A stretch of 64,000 nt of DNA from Thermoflexus hugenholtzii JAD2 (GTDB taxonomy: Bacteria; Chloroflexota; Anaerolineae; Thermoflexales; Thermoflexaceae), in NCBI RefSeq assembly GCF_900187885.1, contig NZ_FYEK01000020.1, positions 1 to 64,000 on the forward strand, in the 5' to 3' direction. A program made the position numbers and the translations under genes. This document shows, one piece after another, positions 18,994 to 26,851 of this stretch. Within the stretch, counting starts at the first letter, position 1. Each line of letters starts with the position of its first letter. Under the pieces are notes generated by a model that worked only from the letters and a program-made list of their open reading frames with translations, made no database searches and was not told the origin of the DNA.

Positions 18994-20061
18994 GTGGTCC
19001 TCAAGGAACGCCTGAAAGCCTATGCCCGCTCCCTCGGCTTCGACCTGATCGGGGTGGCCGCGGCGGGCCCCACGCCCTCCGCCGATCGCTACGAGGAATG
19101 GGTCCGCGCGGGCCGCGCGGCCACCATGGCCTACCTCACCCGGCCCGAGGCCATCGAGAAGCGTCGGGACGTCCGCCACCTCTGGCCGGAGGCCCGCTCC
19201 GTCATCGTGGGGGCCATGAACTACTACGCCGGGGATTTCCCGCCGCCCCGGGAGGATGTTCCGCAGGGACGGGTCGCCCGCTACGCCTGGGGGGAGGACT
19301 ACCACGAGGTCCTGCGGGAGCGCCTGGAGGCGCTCTTAGAGTTCCTCAACCGGGAGGCCGGCCGCCCGGTGCGGGGACGGATCTACGTGGACACCGGGCC
19401 GGTGCTGGAGCGGGCCTGGGCCGTCCAGGCCGGCCTGGGATGGATCGGCAAGAACAGCATGCTCATCCACCCCCGCCTGGGCTCCTACCTGTTCCTGGGG
19501 ATCCTGCTGGTGGATCTGGAGCTGGAGCCCGACCCGCCCTTCCCGACGGACCACTGCGGCACCTGCACCCGCTGCATCGAGGCGTGCCCGACGCGCTGCA
19601 TCCGCCCCGATCGCACGCTGGAGGCGGAGCGCTGCCTCTCTTACCTGACCATCGAGCGGCGGGAGGAGATCCCGATGGAGCGGCGGGCAGCGATCGGGGA
19701 CTGGATCTTCGGGTGCGACATCTGCCAGGAAGTCTGCCCCTGGAACCGGCGGTTCGCCCGGCCGACCGCCGAGCCGGCCTTCCAGCCCCGGGAGGGGATC
19801 CCCCGCTTGGCCCTGGCAGAGATCCTGGGGATGGATGAGGCAGCATTCCGGGCGCGGTTCCGCCGCAGCGCCATCCGCCGGGCCAAACGGCGGGGGCTGG
19901 TGCGCAACGCCCTGGTGGTCGCGGGGAACCTGCGGGCGCGTTCGCTCCGCCCGCTGCTCGAACGCTGGCGGGCCGATGAGGATCCCATCTTGCAGGAGCA
20001 CGCCGCATGGGCTCTGGAACGGATAGAGGAAGCCCAGGTCCTTTTAGAGGGTCCGGGATGA
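18994..20061 (+). CDS. queG: Epoxyqueuosine reductase
   Basis: Cobalamin- and Fe-S-dependent enzyme that reduces epoxyqueuosine to queuosine in tRNA, 355 residues. The N-terminal part carries SLGFDLIGVAAAGPTPSADR, TRPEAIEKRRDVRHLWPEA and the QueG signature GLGWIGKNSMLIHPRLGSY. Two 4Fe-4S motifs follow: CGTCTRCIEACPTRC and CDICQEVCPWN. A helical C-terminal tail contains a HEAT-like repeat (LVRNALVVAGNLRARSLRPL). Start is GTG 18994, three bases after the dehydrogenase stop. The next gene overlaps by four bases. No other queuosine genes are in the window. Confidence 0.92.
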   Translation: MVLKERLKAYARSLGFDLIGVAAAGPTPSADRYEEWVRAGRAATMAYLTRPEAIEKRRDVRHLWPEARSVIVGAMNYYAGDFPPPREDVPQGRVARYAWGEDYHEVLRERLEALLEFLNREAGRPVRGRIYVDTGPVLERAWAVQAGLGWIGKNSMLIHPRLGSYLFLGILLVDLELEPDPPFPTDHCGTCTRCIEACPTRCIRPDRTLEAERCLSYLTIERREEIPMERRAAIGDWIFGCDICQEVCPWNRRFARPTAEPAFQPREGIPRLALAEILGMDEAAFRARFRRSAIRRAKRRGLVRNALVVAGNLRARSLRPLLERWRADEDPILQEHAAWALERIEEAQVLLEGPG

Positions 20062-20516
20062 AAGCCGCGCGGGGTGTTTATGTGCTGTGGCTGGAGGCGT
20101 GGGGGGAGGTGGTCATCGGCCGGCTCGGGCGCTGGCCCCTCGCTGGGACCTACGCCTATGTGGGCTCGGCCCGGGGGCCCGGAGGCTTCCAACGGTTGGA
20201 GCGCCACCGGAGGGTGGCGGAGGGCCGGAGCTCGACACGTCGCTGGCACATCGATTACCTGCTCACCGCCGGGCAATGGCGGGGCGCTTTCGTGAGGGAG
20301 ACTGAGGATCCCGCGGCGGAGTGCGCCCTGGCCCGGGCCCTGGCCGAACACCTGCCCCCCGCCATCCCGCACTTCGGAAGCAGCGACTGCCGCTGCCCCA
20401 CCCATCTCTTCGCCGTCCCCGATCCCGAAGGATTCCTTCAGTTACTCGCCGCCCAGGGCCTCCGGGCTTTCCCGGAGCGTGAGGATGCAGGCGTTCGGTC
20501 CGCCTGGATGCGTTAA
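20058..20516 (+). CDS. DUF123 (GIY-YIG-like) protein
   Basis: Protein of 152 residues whose opening, GVYVLWLEAWGEVVIGRLGR followed by GTYAYVGSARGPGGFQRLERH, resembles the DUF123 domain, a GIY-YIG-related module often found alone or joined to endonuclease III. The conserved WHIDYLLTAG and FGSSDCRCPTHLF segments fit this family. The ATG start overlaps the QueG stop (ATGA). Nuclease function has not been established for the stand-alone form, so the activity is left open. Confidence 0.75.
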   Translation: MKAARGVYVLWLEAWGEVVIGRLGRWPLAGTYAYVGSARGPGGFQRLERHRRVAEGRSSTRRWHIDYLLTAGQWRGAFVRETEDPAAECALARALAEHLPPAIPHFGSSDCRCPTHLFAVPDPEGFLQLLAAQGLRAFPEREDAGVRSAWMR

Positions 20517-20619
20517 AATGAGTGAGAGAAGGGGACTCGATGGGGATCATCCGCCAGGAGGGCGCTCCGGGGCGCGGGCGCCCCGCGGGTTTCCCTGAGC
20601 CACCGGGAGGAGCGAATCG

Positions 20620-20808
20620 ATGTTTTCCGCATTGGTCGAGGCCGCGATGGAAAAGGCCCGCTTCCGCCAGCTGGAGGACGGGACCTATTACGGGGAGATC
20701 GAGATGTACCCGGAGGTCTACGCCACCGGAGCGACCCTGGAGGAATGTCGCCGGGAGCTGGAGGAGGTGTTGATCGAGTGGCTGCAGGATCGCCTGTCCC
20801 GCCCGTGA
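20620..20808 (+). CDS. HicB-like small protein
   Basis: A 62-residue protein, MFSALVEAAMEKARFRQLED..., containing GEIEMYPEVYATGATLEECR and RRELEEVLIEWLQDRL, which match the half-RNase-H HicB/UPF0150 fold. GGGAGGAGCGAATCG precedes ATG 20620. HicB antitoxins usually sit beside a HicA toxin, but neither the 100 bases upstream nor the overlapping downstream gene encodes one. It may be an orphan antitoxin or a regulator. A TTAAAAT at about 20513-20519 could be its -10 box. The GTG start of the lipoate ligase overlaps its stop. Confidence 0.7.
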   Translation: MFSALVEAAMEKARFRQLEDGTYYGEIEMYPEVYATGATLEECRRELEEVLIEWLQDRLSRP

Positions 20809-21635
20809 CCTTCCCGCCCGCCCGCTGGCGTCTGCTGTGGTCGCCTCCTGCGGACGGCGCCACCCAGATGGCCATCGATGGGGCCATTGTGGAGGCCGTG
20901 GCGGCCGGGGAAGCTCCGCCGACAGTGCGCTTCTACCGCTGGGATCCGCCCTGCCTCAGCCTGGGGCGGAGCCAGCCGGTGGAGGAGGTGGATCTCTCGC
21001 GCTGTCGGGCCGATGGGGTCGAGGTGGTGCGGCGGCCCACGGGGGGACGAGCCATCCTCCACGCGGAGGAGCTCACTTACAGCGTGATCTTCCCGGAGGC
21101 CGACCCCCGGGCGGCCGGCGGCATACCGGAGACCTTCCGCCGGTTCGCCCAGGCCTTCGCGGCCGCCTTACGCGCCCTGGGCGTCCCCGACGTCGCCCTG
21201 GCCCCCCCGCTGGATCCGCGCGTCCGGGGCGAGGGGTTCGTCTGCTTCGAGGTGCCCACGGACTCCGAGCTCACCGTGGGCGGGCGCAAGATCATGGGCA
21301 GCGCCCAGTGGCGTCATCGCGGCGTGGTGCTGCAGCACGGCTCCCTCCCCCTGGACGGCGACCCGGGGGCCATCGCCCGGTATCTACGCCGCGGGCCGGA
21401 TCCCGAACGGCTCCGTCGGCGGGCGATCACCCTTCGGGAGGCCGTGGGGCACCCGGTGGCTTTCGAGGTGGCGGCGGAGGCGATCCTGATCGCGTTCCGC
21501 GAGCTCCTGAACATCCATGTCTTTCCGGGGGACCTGATCCCGGCGGAGGCGGCGCGGATCCCGGCGTGGCGGGATCGCGTGGCCATCCTGCGGCGGGAAG
21601 GGGAGCCCCAGCAAGGAGCATGGCGATGGTCGTAG
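20805..21635 (+). CDS. Lipoate-protein ligase A family protein
   Basis: Cofactor transferase of 276 residues that attaches lipoate or octanoate to E2/H proteins. It has PPCLSLGRSQPVEEVDLSRC, the signature VVRRPTGGRAILHAEELTYS and GRKIMGSAQWRHRGVVLQHGS, with the lysine expected to contact the lipoyl-AMP phosphate. Start GTG 20805 overlaps the HicB-like stop (GTGA). The frame extends upstream into that gene but without a good start. LipM octanoyltransferase is an alternative assignment, because the two share this fold and size. Confidence 0.85.
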   Translation: MTFPPARWRLLWSPPADGATQMAIDGAIVEAVAAGEAPPTVRFYRWDPPCLSLGRSQPVEEVDLSRCRADGVEVVRRPTGGRAILHAEELTYSVIFPEADPRAAGGIPETFRRFAQAFAAALRALGVPDVALAPPLDPRVRGEGFVCFEVPTDSELTVGGRKIMGSAQWRHRGVVLQHGSLPLDGDPGAIARYLRRGPDPERLRRRAITLREAVGHPVAFEVAAEAILIAFRELLNIHVFPGDLIPAEAARIPAWRDRVAILRREGEPQQGAWRWS

Positions 21636-21910
21636 GCACCTGCACGGTGGAGCTGCATCTGCCGGAGGCGCTGTCGTTGAAAGACAAGCGCAGCGTGATG
21701 AAATCCCTTATCGCCCATCTGCGCCAGTCCTTCAACGTGGCGGCGGCGGAGATCGATCATCAGGACTTCCCGCAATCGGCCCGGCTGGGCCTGGCCACCA
21801 TCTCCAACGACGCCGGCCACATCCACGCTACCCTGGAGGGCGCCGTCCGCTGGATCCAGGCCCATCGGCCGGACGTGATGGTGGTGGATTGGGAGATCGC
21901 GATCCTGTGA
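21626..21910 (+). CDS. DUF503 (YlxP-like) protein
   Basis: A 94-residue protein beginning MVVGTCTVELHLPEALSLKD and continuing KRSVMKSLIAHLRQSFNVAA, the conserved DUF503 sequence seen in YlxP-type proteins often coded near rbfA/infB and proposed to bind ribosomes or RNA. AAGGAG at 21613-21618 lies seven bases from ATG 21626 but only one from ATG 21620, so the later start is preferred. Its start lies inside the end of the lipoate ligase gene, indicating coupling. Confidence 0.85.
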   Translation: MVVGTCTVELHLPEALSLKDKRSVMKSLIAHLRQSFNVAAAEIDHQDFPQSARLGLATISNDAGHIHATLEGAVRWIQAHRPDVMVVDWEIAIL

Positions 21911-21955
21911 ACGCTCCCGCGGGCGCTCGCCCGTTCACAGGGAAAGGAGCCTGGG

Positions 21956-23365
21956 ATGGCGTATCGGACCACGCTTGTCCGCGAGCCTGCGGTGGCCGGC
22001 GCCTTCTACCCGGCGGACCCGGGGGCGCTGCAGGAGATGGTGGATCGCCTGCTCGCGGAGGCACCTCGCTATGAGACCGAGCCGGCCGCCCTGATCGTCC
22101 CCCACGCCGGCTACATCTACTCGGGCCATGTGGCCGCGTGGGGGTTCCGGCAGCTGGAGGGCCGTCCTTACGACGCTGTGGTGGTGCTGGGCACCAACCA
22201 CGTGGAGCCTTTCTTCCGCGAGATCTCTGTCTGGGCCCGGGGTGCGTGGCGGACTCCCTTGGGAGAGATCCCCATCGATGAGGAGCTGGCCGACGCCCTG
22301 CTGGCCGCAGGCCCGCCGCTGCGCTTCGTCCCCGAGGTCCATCTGGAAGAACATTCCATCGAGGTGGAGCTTCCCTTTCTGCAGCGGCTGTTCCCCGAGT
22401 TGCGCTTCGTCCCGGTGATGATCGGGGAGCCTTCCCCGGAGAACATCGAGGCCCTCGCGGATGCCCTGGCCCGGGCCCTGGCCGGCCGGCGGGCCATCGT
22501 CATCGCCAGCAGCGACCTCTCCCATTACCCGCGGGATGAGCACGCCCGTCAGGTGGACCTCAGCGCCATCGGTGCCATCCTCTCACTGGATGAGGAGCTG
22601 CTCCGCCATACCATCGCCGAATGGATGGCACGTCGGATCCCGGGGCTGGCGACGCTGATGTGCGGCGAGGGGCCCGTGCGCACGGCCATGGCCTACGCCC
22701 GGCGCACCGGCGCGGTCCACACGACCCTGCTCCGCTACGCCAACTCCAGTGACGTCCCCTACGGGCGCAAGGACCATGTGGTGGGCTACGCGGCTATCCG
22801 CTTCGCCCGGGAGCCGGATCCCCCCCTTGGCGCTGAGGATCGGCACACCCTTCTGGAGATCGCCCGGGAGGCGGTGACCCACGCGGTGCATGGGCGGCCC
22901 CTGCCGGAGCTGTCGGTTTCGTCCCCCGCCTTGCAGTTGCCCCGCGCCTGTTTCGTGACCCTGACCCGGGGCGGCCACCTGCGGGGATGCCGGGGGGAGG
23001 TCTGGCCGCGCTCGGATCTCGCCCACGCCGTGCAGCGGGTGGCGGTGCTCTCCGCCCTCGATGATCCCCGTTTTCCTCCTGTGACCGTGGAGGAGTTGCC
23101 CCATCTGGAATATGAGATCAGCGTCCTCTCCCCGCTGCGGCCGGTGGCCGACCCTGAGGAGATCGTGATCGGGCGGGACGGCCTCTTCCTCCTGGCGGGG
23201 GGCCGCACGGGGTTGCTGCTCCCCCAGGTCCCGGTGGAGCAGGGATGGGATCGGGAGGCCTTCCTGCGGGCCATCTGCCTCAAAGCGGGCCTCCCGGAGG
23301 ACGCCTGGCGGTGGCCGGAAGCCCGCCTCTTCCGCTTCGAGGCGGAGGTGTTTGGGGAATCGTAG
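21956..23365 (+). CDS. Memo-AMMECR1 fusion protein
   Basis: A 469-residue fusion. Residues 1-275 are Memo-like (AmmeMemoRadiSam system protein B): REPAVAGAFYPADPGALQEM, LIVPHAGYIYSGHVAAWGF, EEHSIEVELPFLQRLFP and ASSDLSHYPRDEHA, with the His and Cys (LMCGEGPV) positions of that metal/dioxygenase-like fold. Residues from about 300 are AMMECR1-like (protein A): CFVTLTRGGHLRGCRGEVWP and DPRFPPVTVEELPHLEYEIS. The third, radical-SAM member of the system is not in the window. Start ATG 21956 follows AAAGGAGCC. The biochemical role of this system is unknown. Confidence 0.9.
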   Translation: MAYRTTLVREPAVAGAFYPADPGALQEMVDRLLAEAPRYETEPAALIVPHAGYIYSGHVAAWGFRQLEGRPYDAVVVLGTNHVEPFFREISVWARGAWRTPLGEIPIDEELADALLAAGPPLRFVPEVHLEEHSIEVELPFLQRLFPELRFVPVMIGEPSPENIEALADALARALAGRRAIVIASSDLSHYPRDEHARQVDLSAIGAILSLDEELLRHTIAEWMARRIPGLATLMCGEGPVRTAMAYARRTGAVHTTLLRYANSSDVPYGRKDHVVGYAAIRFAREPDPPLGAEDRHTLLEIAREAVTHAVHGRPLPELSVSSPALQLPRACFVTLTRGGHLRGCRGEVWPRSDLAHAVQRVAVLSALDDPRFPPVTVEELPHLEYEISVLSPLRPVADPEEIVIGRDGLFLLAGGRTGLLLPQVPVEQGWDREAFLRAICLKAGLPEDAWRWPEARLFRFEAEVFGES

Positions 23366-23481
23366 GAAGCGCACTGCGGAGAGGGGGCGCGTCGATCCGG
23401 CCTTCTATGGAGCTGGGCGACCAGCCCTCCCTTGATTTCCATCTTCCCCGTGGCGCGCTCCCATCGAAGGACATCGTCCGT

Positions 23482-23718
23482 TCACCAAGCACGGCCATAC
23501 ACCTTTTCAGCCAGCTCCGCCCCCAGTATCATCTCCGCCAGCATCCGGCGCACCTCTTCGGGCGTGGCCTGGGGATGGCGCTGTCGGATGCCGCGGATGG
23601 CCAGCGTGCGGACGGTCTCGTTGAGGCTATCCACGATCGCGAATTTCTTCCACGGCGGCATACGCCGGATCCATTCGATTTGAAGGACCCTGATCTTCGG
23701 ATGGGTGTCCGAGAACAT
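23482..23718 (-). CDS. Small conserved hypothetical protein
   Basis: A 78-residue protein, MFSDTHPKIRVLQIEWIRRM..., with a helical C terminus (RHPQATPEEVRRMLAEMILG). AGGAGG lies six bases before its ATG, and the open frame upstream has no such site, so the short form is taken. Similar small proteins with an arginine-rich middle helix and a PxxTPEEVRRxLAE-like tail occur beside predicted nucleotidyltransferases or transposon-associated genes in other bacteria, but I do not recognise a function. It converges on the Memo-AMMECR1 gene and diverges from the subtilase gene. Confidence 0.65.
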   Translation of the reverse strand: MFSDTHPKIRVLQIEWIRRMPPWKKFAIVDSLNETVRTLAIRGIRQRHPQATPEEVRRMLAEMILGAELAEKVYGRAW

Positions 23719-23948
23719 CCGGCCTCCTATGGCGATCCGGCTTGCCTCGCACGAGTTGCGCTCTGCCTTTTGCGGGATGGCCGAGGATCGGAGGTCCGAA
23801 GTTCGAGGAGTCCCCGAACATCCGCTGCTGATCCAGAAATCCATTTTATCCCACAAACCCTCTTTTGACTCGCACGCCGATGCCGTCGGTTTGGGGAGTC
23901 CACCTCGGGTCTAAAATTGTGCATATCAACGGTTGAAGGAGGAGGTGC
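23719..23948. promoter_or_regulatory. Divergent intergenic region with two weak promoter candidates
   Basis: This 230-base gap is visibly less GC-rich than its surroundings. TAAAAT at 23912-23917 (plus strand) could serve the subtilase, and GATAAAAT read on the minus strand near 23843-23850 could serve the small hypothetical gene. Neither has a convincing -35 box. No open frame with a ribosome site is seen. Confidence 0.35.
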
Positions 23949-25328
23949 ATGATGCGTGGGTCCAGACGGCTCGTCCTGGTGCTGGCCTGGATCCTGGGAG
24001 GGCTTCCGGTCGCGAGGCCGTGGCCGGGTGCATCCGGCGCCTCCGCCGCGCCGGCGTGTTTTCTCCCGCTGGAGGATGGCCGTTGTCTTCCCCCGCCGAC
24101 CCTGGCTGATTCGGCCCCACCGCCTGCAGCGCATGCGCAAACGGCCTCGGCCTCCCGGGGCCTCGGCGTTCTGGTGAAGCGCAAGGCGGACGTCCCGCCG
24201 GGTGCTTTCCGGGTAGGCCTGGCCGCGGCCGGCTTCCCCGGCGCCGAGGCCTTAGCCGTCCCCCGCTGGTGGCGTATCCCGGTGCCGCCGGGGGAGGACC
24301 CCGAGGCCCTGGCGGCGCGGCTGCGCCAGCGCCCCGACGTCGAAACCGCCGAGGTTGACCGCCCGGTCCGCATCGCCTTCACCCCTAACGATCTTTACTA
24401 CGGCTATCAGTGGAACCTCCCGCAGATCCGCGCCCCCCAGGCCTGGGACGTCATCACCGGGACCGCCGGGGTCTGGATTGCCATCGTGGACACGGGGGTG
24501 GATTACACCCATCCGGATCTCGCCTCCTCCCGGCTGTGGTTAGGGTGGGATTTCGCAAACAGCGACAACAATCCAATGGATGACCATGGCCACGGCACCC
24601 ACGTGGCGGGGATCGCCGGGGCGAATACGAACAACGGCCAAGGCGTCGCCGGCGTGTGCTGGGGCTGTGACCTGCTCGCGGTGAAGGTCCTGGATGCAAG
24701 TGGAGGGGGTTATGCTTCGTGGGTGGCGGATGGGATCCGGTATGCCGCCGACTGGGGGGTGGCTTTCGGAAAGCGCACGGTCATCAACCTGAGCCTGGGG
24801 AGCCCATATCCCAGCCGCGTCCTCGCCGACGCCGTCGCCTACGCCCAGGGCCAGGGCGCCCTGATCGTGGCGGCGGCGGGGAACGATGGCGTCAATGAGC
24901 TGTTCTATCCGGCGGCCTATCCCGGGGTGATCGGCGTCGCCGCCACGGATTCCTCGGATCAGCGGGCATCATTCTCTAACTGGGGATCCCATGTGGACAT
25001 CGCTGCGCCGGGAGTGAGTATCCTTTCCACAATGTGGGGGTGGTATTACTTTGCCGATGGCACCTCCATGGCCACGCCCCATGTAGCGGGGGTGGCGGGA
25101 TTGGTGTGGTCGGCGGGGCCGGCCCTGACAGCGAGCCAGGTGTGCGGCGCCCTGCTCCGCACCGCTGTGGACCTGGGGACCCCCGGGCGGGATGACATCT
25201 ATGGATACGGCCGGTTGAACGCCGAAGCGGCGGTCCGCAGCGTGGTGCCTCCCCCACCCGGCCCGCCTCCCGGGCCCTATCGGGTATATCTCCCGCTGGT
25301 GATGTCGCCGCCCTTCGTCTGCCCGTGA
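23949..25328 (+). CDS. Secreted subtilisin-like serine protease (S8)
   Basis: Exported peptidase of 459 residues. A signal peptide (RRLVLVLAWILGGLPVARPW) is followed by a propeptide-like region containing a fervidolysin-type segment (ALAARLRQRPDVETAEVDRP). The catalytic triad is clear: Asp in IAIVDTGVDYTHPDL, His in GHGTHVAGIAGANTNN and Ser in GTSMATPHVAGVAG, with oxyanion Asn in VAAAGNDGVNE. The C terminus has a Pro-rich spacer and ends RVYLPLVMSPPFVCP, a YLPLV-type tail common on secreted Chloroflexota proteins. Start ATG 23949, or 23952 after GAGGAGGTGC. Probably scavenges peptides outside the cell. Confidence 0.92.
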   Translation: MMRGSRRLVLVLAWILGGLPVARPWPGASGASAAPACFLPLEDGRCLPPPTLADSAPPPAAHAQTASASRGLGVLVKRKADVPPGAFRVGLAAAGFPGAEALAVPRWWRIPVPPGEDPEALAARLRQRPDVETAEVDRPVRIAFTPNDLYYGYQWNLPQIRAPQAWDVITGTAGVWIAIVDTGVDYTHPDLASSRLWLGWDFANSDNNPMDDHGHGTHVAGIAGANTNNGQGVAGVCWGCDLLAVKVLDASGGGYASWVADGIRYAADWGVAFGKRTVINLSLGSPYPSRVLADAVAYAQGQGALIVAAAGNDGVNELFYPAAYPGVIGVAATDSSDQRASFSNWGSHVDIAAPGVSILSTMWGWYYFADGTSMATPHVAGVAGLVWSAGPALTASQVCGALLRTAVDLGTPGRDDIYGYGRLNAEAAVRSVVPPPPGPPPGPYRVYLPLVMSPPFVCP

Positions 25329-25404
25329 GGAGGGAACTGGCGGCCGACCCCTGAGCCCGGTTATCCTTGGAGACGCCAACTTCCCTTGCGGTAAAGGCGC
25401 TCTG

Positions 25405-26325
25405 ATGCCGCGACCGATCCTCATCGTTCACGGTGGCGCGGGGACCATCCCGGAGGAGCGCCACGCGGCGGCGGTGGAGGGATGCCGCCGGGCGGTGCAG
25501 GCGGGATGGTCGATCCTGGAGGCCGGCGGCTTCGCCCTGGACGCGGTGGAGGCCGCCGTGCGGGTGTTAGAGGATGACCCCACCTTCAACGCCGGGCGGG
25601 GCAGCGTGCGAACCCGAGCGGGCACGGTGGAGATGGATGCCCTGATCATGGAGGGGACTACCCTGCGCGCCGGGGCCGTGGCGGCTGTCCGTCGAGTCCG
25701 CAACCCCATCCTCCTGGCCCGGGCGGTGATGGAGCGCACCCCCCATGTCCTCCTCGTGGGCCCGGCCGCGGAGGCCCTGGCCGAGCTGCTCGAGCTCCCC
25801 ATGGCGGACGATGCGGAGTTGGCCGCTCCCCGGGACCGCCTGGGCGAGGAGCTCCCCCGGCCGGAAGGGTCTGTGAATCTCCGGGAGATCCTGGCGCAGG
25901 CTCTCTCCGGGCCGATGGATACCGTCGGGGCGGCGGCTATGGATGCCGCGGGCCGCCTCGCCGCCGCGGTCTCCACCGGTGGTATGTCGAACAAGTGGCC
26001 GGGCCGGGTGGGGGATTCGGCCCTCATCGGTTGCGGGGCTTATGCGGACGACCGGAGCGGGGCGGCAGTAGCCACCGGATGGGGGGAGACCCTGATGCGG
26101 GTGGTGATCGCCAAGACCGCCTGCGACTTCATGGCCCTGGGGCTCTCCGCCTCGGGTGCCGTGACGGCTGCCATCCGCCTGCTGGAGGAGCGGGTGAATG
26201 GGCGGGGCGGGCTGATCGCCATCGACCGGGAGGGCCGCATCGGCATCGCCCACAACACGCCCCATATGAGCTGGGCGTGGACCGATGGACGTGTTCTGGA
26301 GGCCGGGATCCGCGCGCCGGAGTGA
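25405..26325 (+). CDS. Isoaspartyl peptidase / type 2 L-asparaginase (Ntn hydrolase)
   Basis: N-terminal-nucleophile hydrolase of 306 residues, expected to self-cleave before Thr173 (PMDTVGAAAMD) to give alpha and beta subunits. It starts PILIVHGGAGTIPEERH and has FNAGRGSVRTRAGTVEMDA. Downstream of the nucleophile are VSTGGMSNKWPGRVGDSALIG and GCGAYAD, the usual substrate-binding region. The residue before the nucleophile is Asp, as in taspase-like members, rather than the usual Gly. Substrates are isoaspartyl dipeptides or asparagine. Start ATG 25405 has only a weak GTAAAGG ribosome site. Confidence 0.9.
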   Translation: MPRPILIVHGGAGTIPEERHAAAVEGCRRAVQAGWSILEAGGFALDAVEAAVRVLEDDPTFNAGRGSVRTRAGTVEMDALIMEGTTLRAGAVAAVRRVRNPILLARAVMERTPHVLLVGPAAEALAELLELPMADDAELAAPRDRLGEELPRPEGSVNLREILAQALSGPMDTVGAAAMDAAGRLAAAVSTGGMSNKWPGRVGDSALIGCGAYADDRSGAAVATGWGETLMRVVIAKTACDFMALGLSASGAVTAAIRLLEERVNGRGGLIAIDREGRIGIAHNTPHMSWAWTDGRVLEAGIRAPE

Positions 26326-26338
26326 GCGCGGGGCTTGG

Positions 26339-26755
26339 TCACCGGCGAGTCCGGAGCCGCTCCAGCTCGAGGCTGAGCCGCAGGGCGACCCCGCTGAGGA
26401 CCCCAGTGAGGTGCGCGGCCAGGTAGGGGGAGATGTCCAGCTCTCGCCCCAGGATCCGGGTTTGATAGAAATAGGGGGCCCAGGCCAGCACACCCAGATA
26501 GATCAGGAGCCGGCTGAGCCAGCGCCGCCGACCACCATGCTGCGCCTCGCCTGGACGTCCTTCCATTGCCGCCGCCCGGGCCCGCAGCCGCCACCCGCCC
26601 AGCACGCCCGCGAGATGCGCCGCCAGGAAGGGGAGGATCGGCCAGTCCTCCCCCGCCACCGTCGCCGTGAGGAAGGGGACCCAGACCAGCACGCCCAGGA
26701 GGATCAGCCCGTTGCCCAGCCACCGCCATGCCTCCGGGTTGAGGGAGAAGCCCAT
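26339..26755 (-). CDS. Four-helix membrane protein with internal duplication
   Basis: A 138-residue membrane protein made of two copies of one unit joined by an Arg-rich linker (GRPGEAQHGGRRRW). Copy 1 includes LILLGVLVWVPFLTATV and ILPFLAAHLAGVLGGWRLR; copy 2 includes LIYLGVLAWAPYFYQTR and ISPYLAAHLTGVLSGVALRL. Each copy is a pair of membrane helices with a conserved LGVL.WAPF and PxLAAHLxGVLxG. GGTGGAGG lies four bases before ATG. No family is recognised. It converges with the isoaspartyl peptidase gene. Confidence 0.75.
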   Translation of the reverse strand: MGFSLNPEAWRWLGNGLILLGVLVWVPFLTATVAGEDWPILPFLAAHLAGVLGGWRLRARAAAMEGRPGEAQHGGRRRWLSRLLIYLGVLAWAPYFYQTRILGRELDISPYLAAHLTGVLSGVALRLSLELERLRTRR

Positions 26756-26851
26756 GAAACCTCCACCATAGATGAGTTTTCTGTGCTTTCATGTTGCCCG
26801 GAGAAGCCGTGGGCGGCAAGAAGCGCGGATCCGGTTTATGGGAAGAAGGCG

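Noticed and set aside
23245-23868. A 207-codon plus-strand frame across the end of the Memo-AMMECR1 gene
   Set aside because: It overlaps the fusion gene in another frame and then runs antisense to the small minus-strand gene, which has a better ribosome site and protein-like composition.
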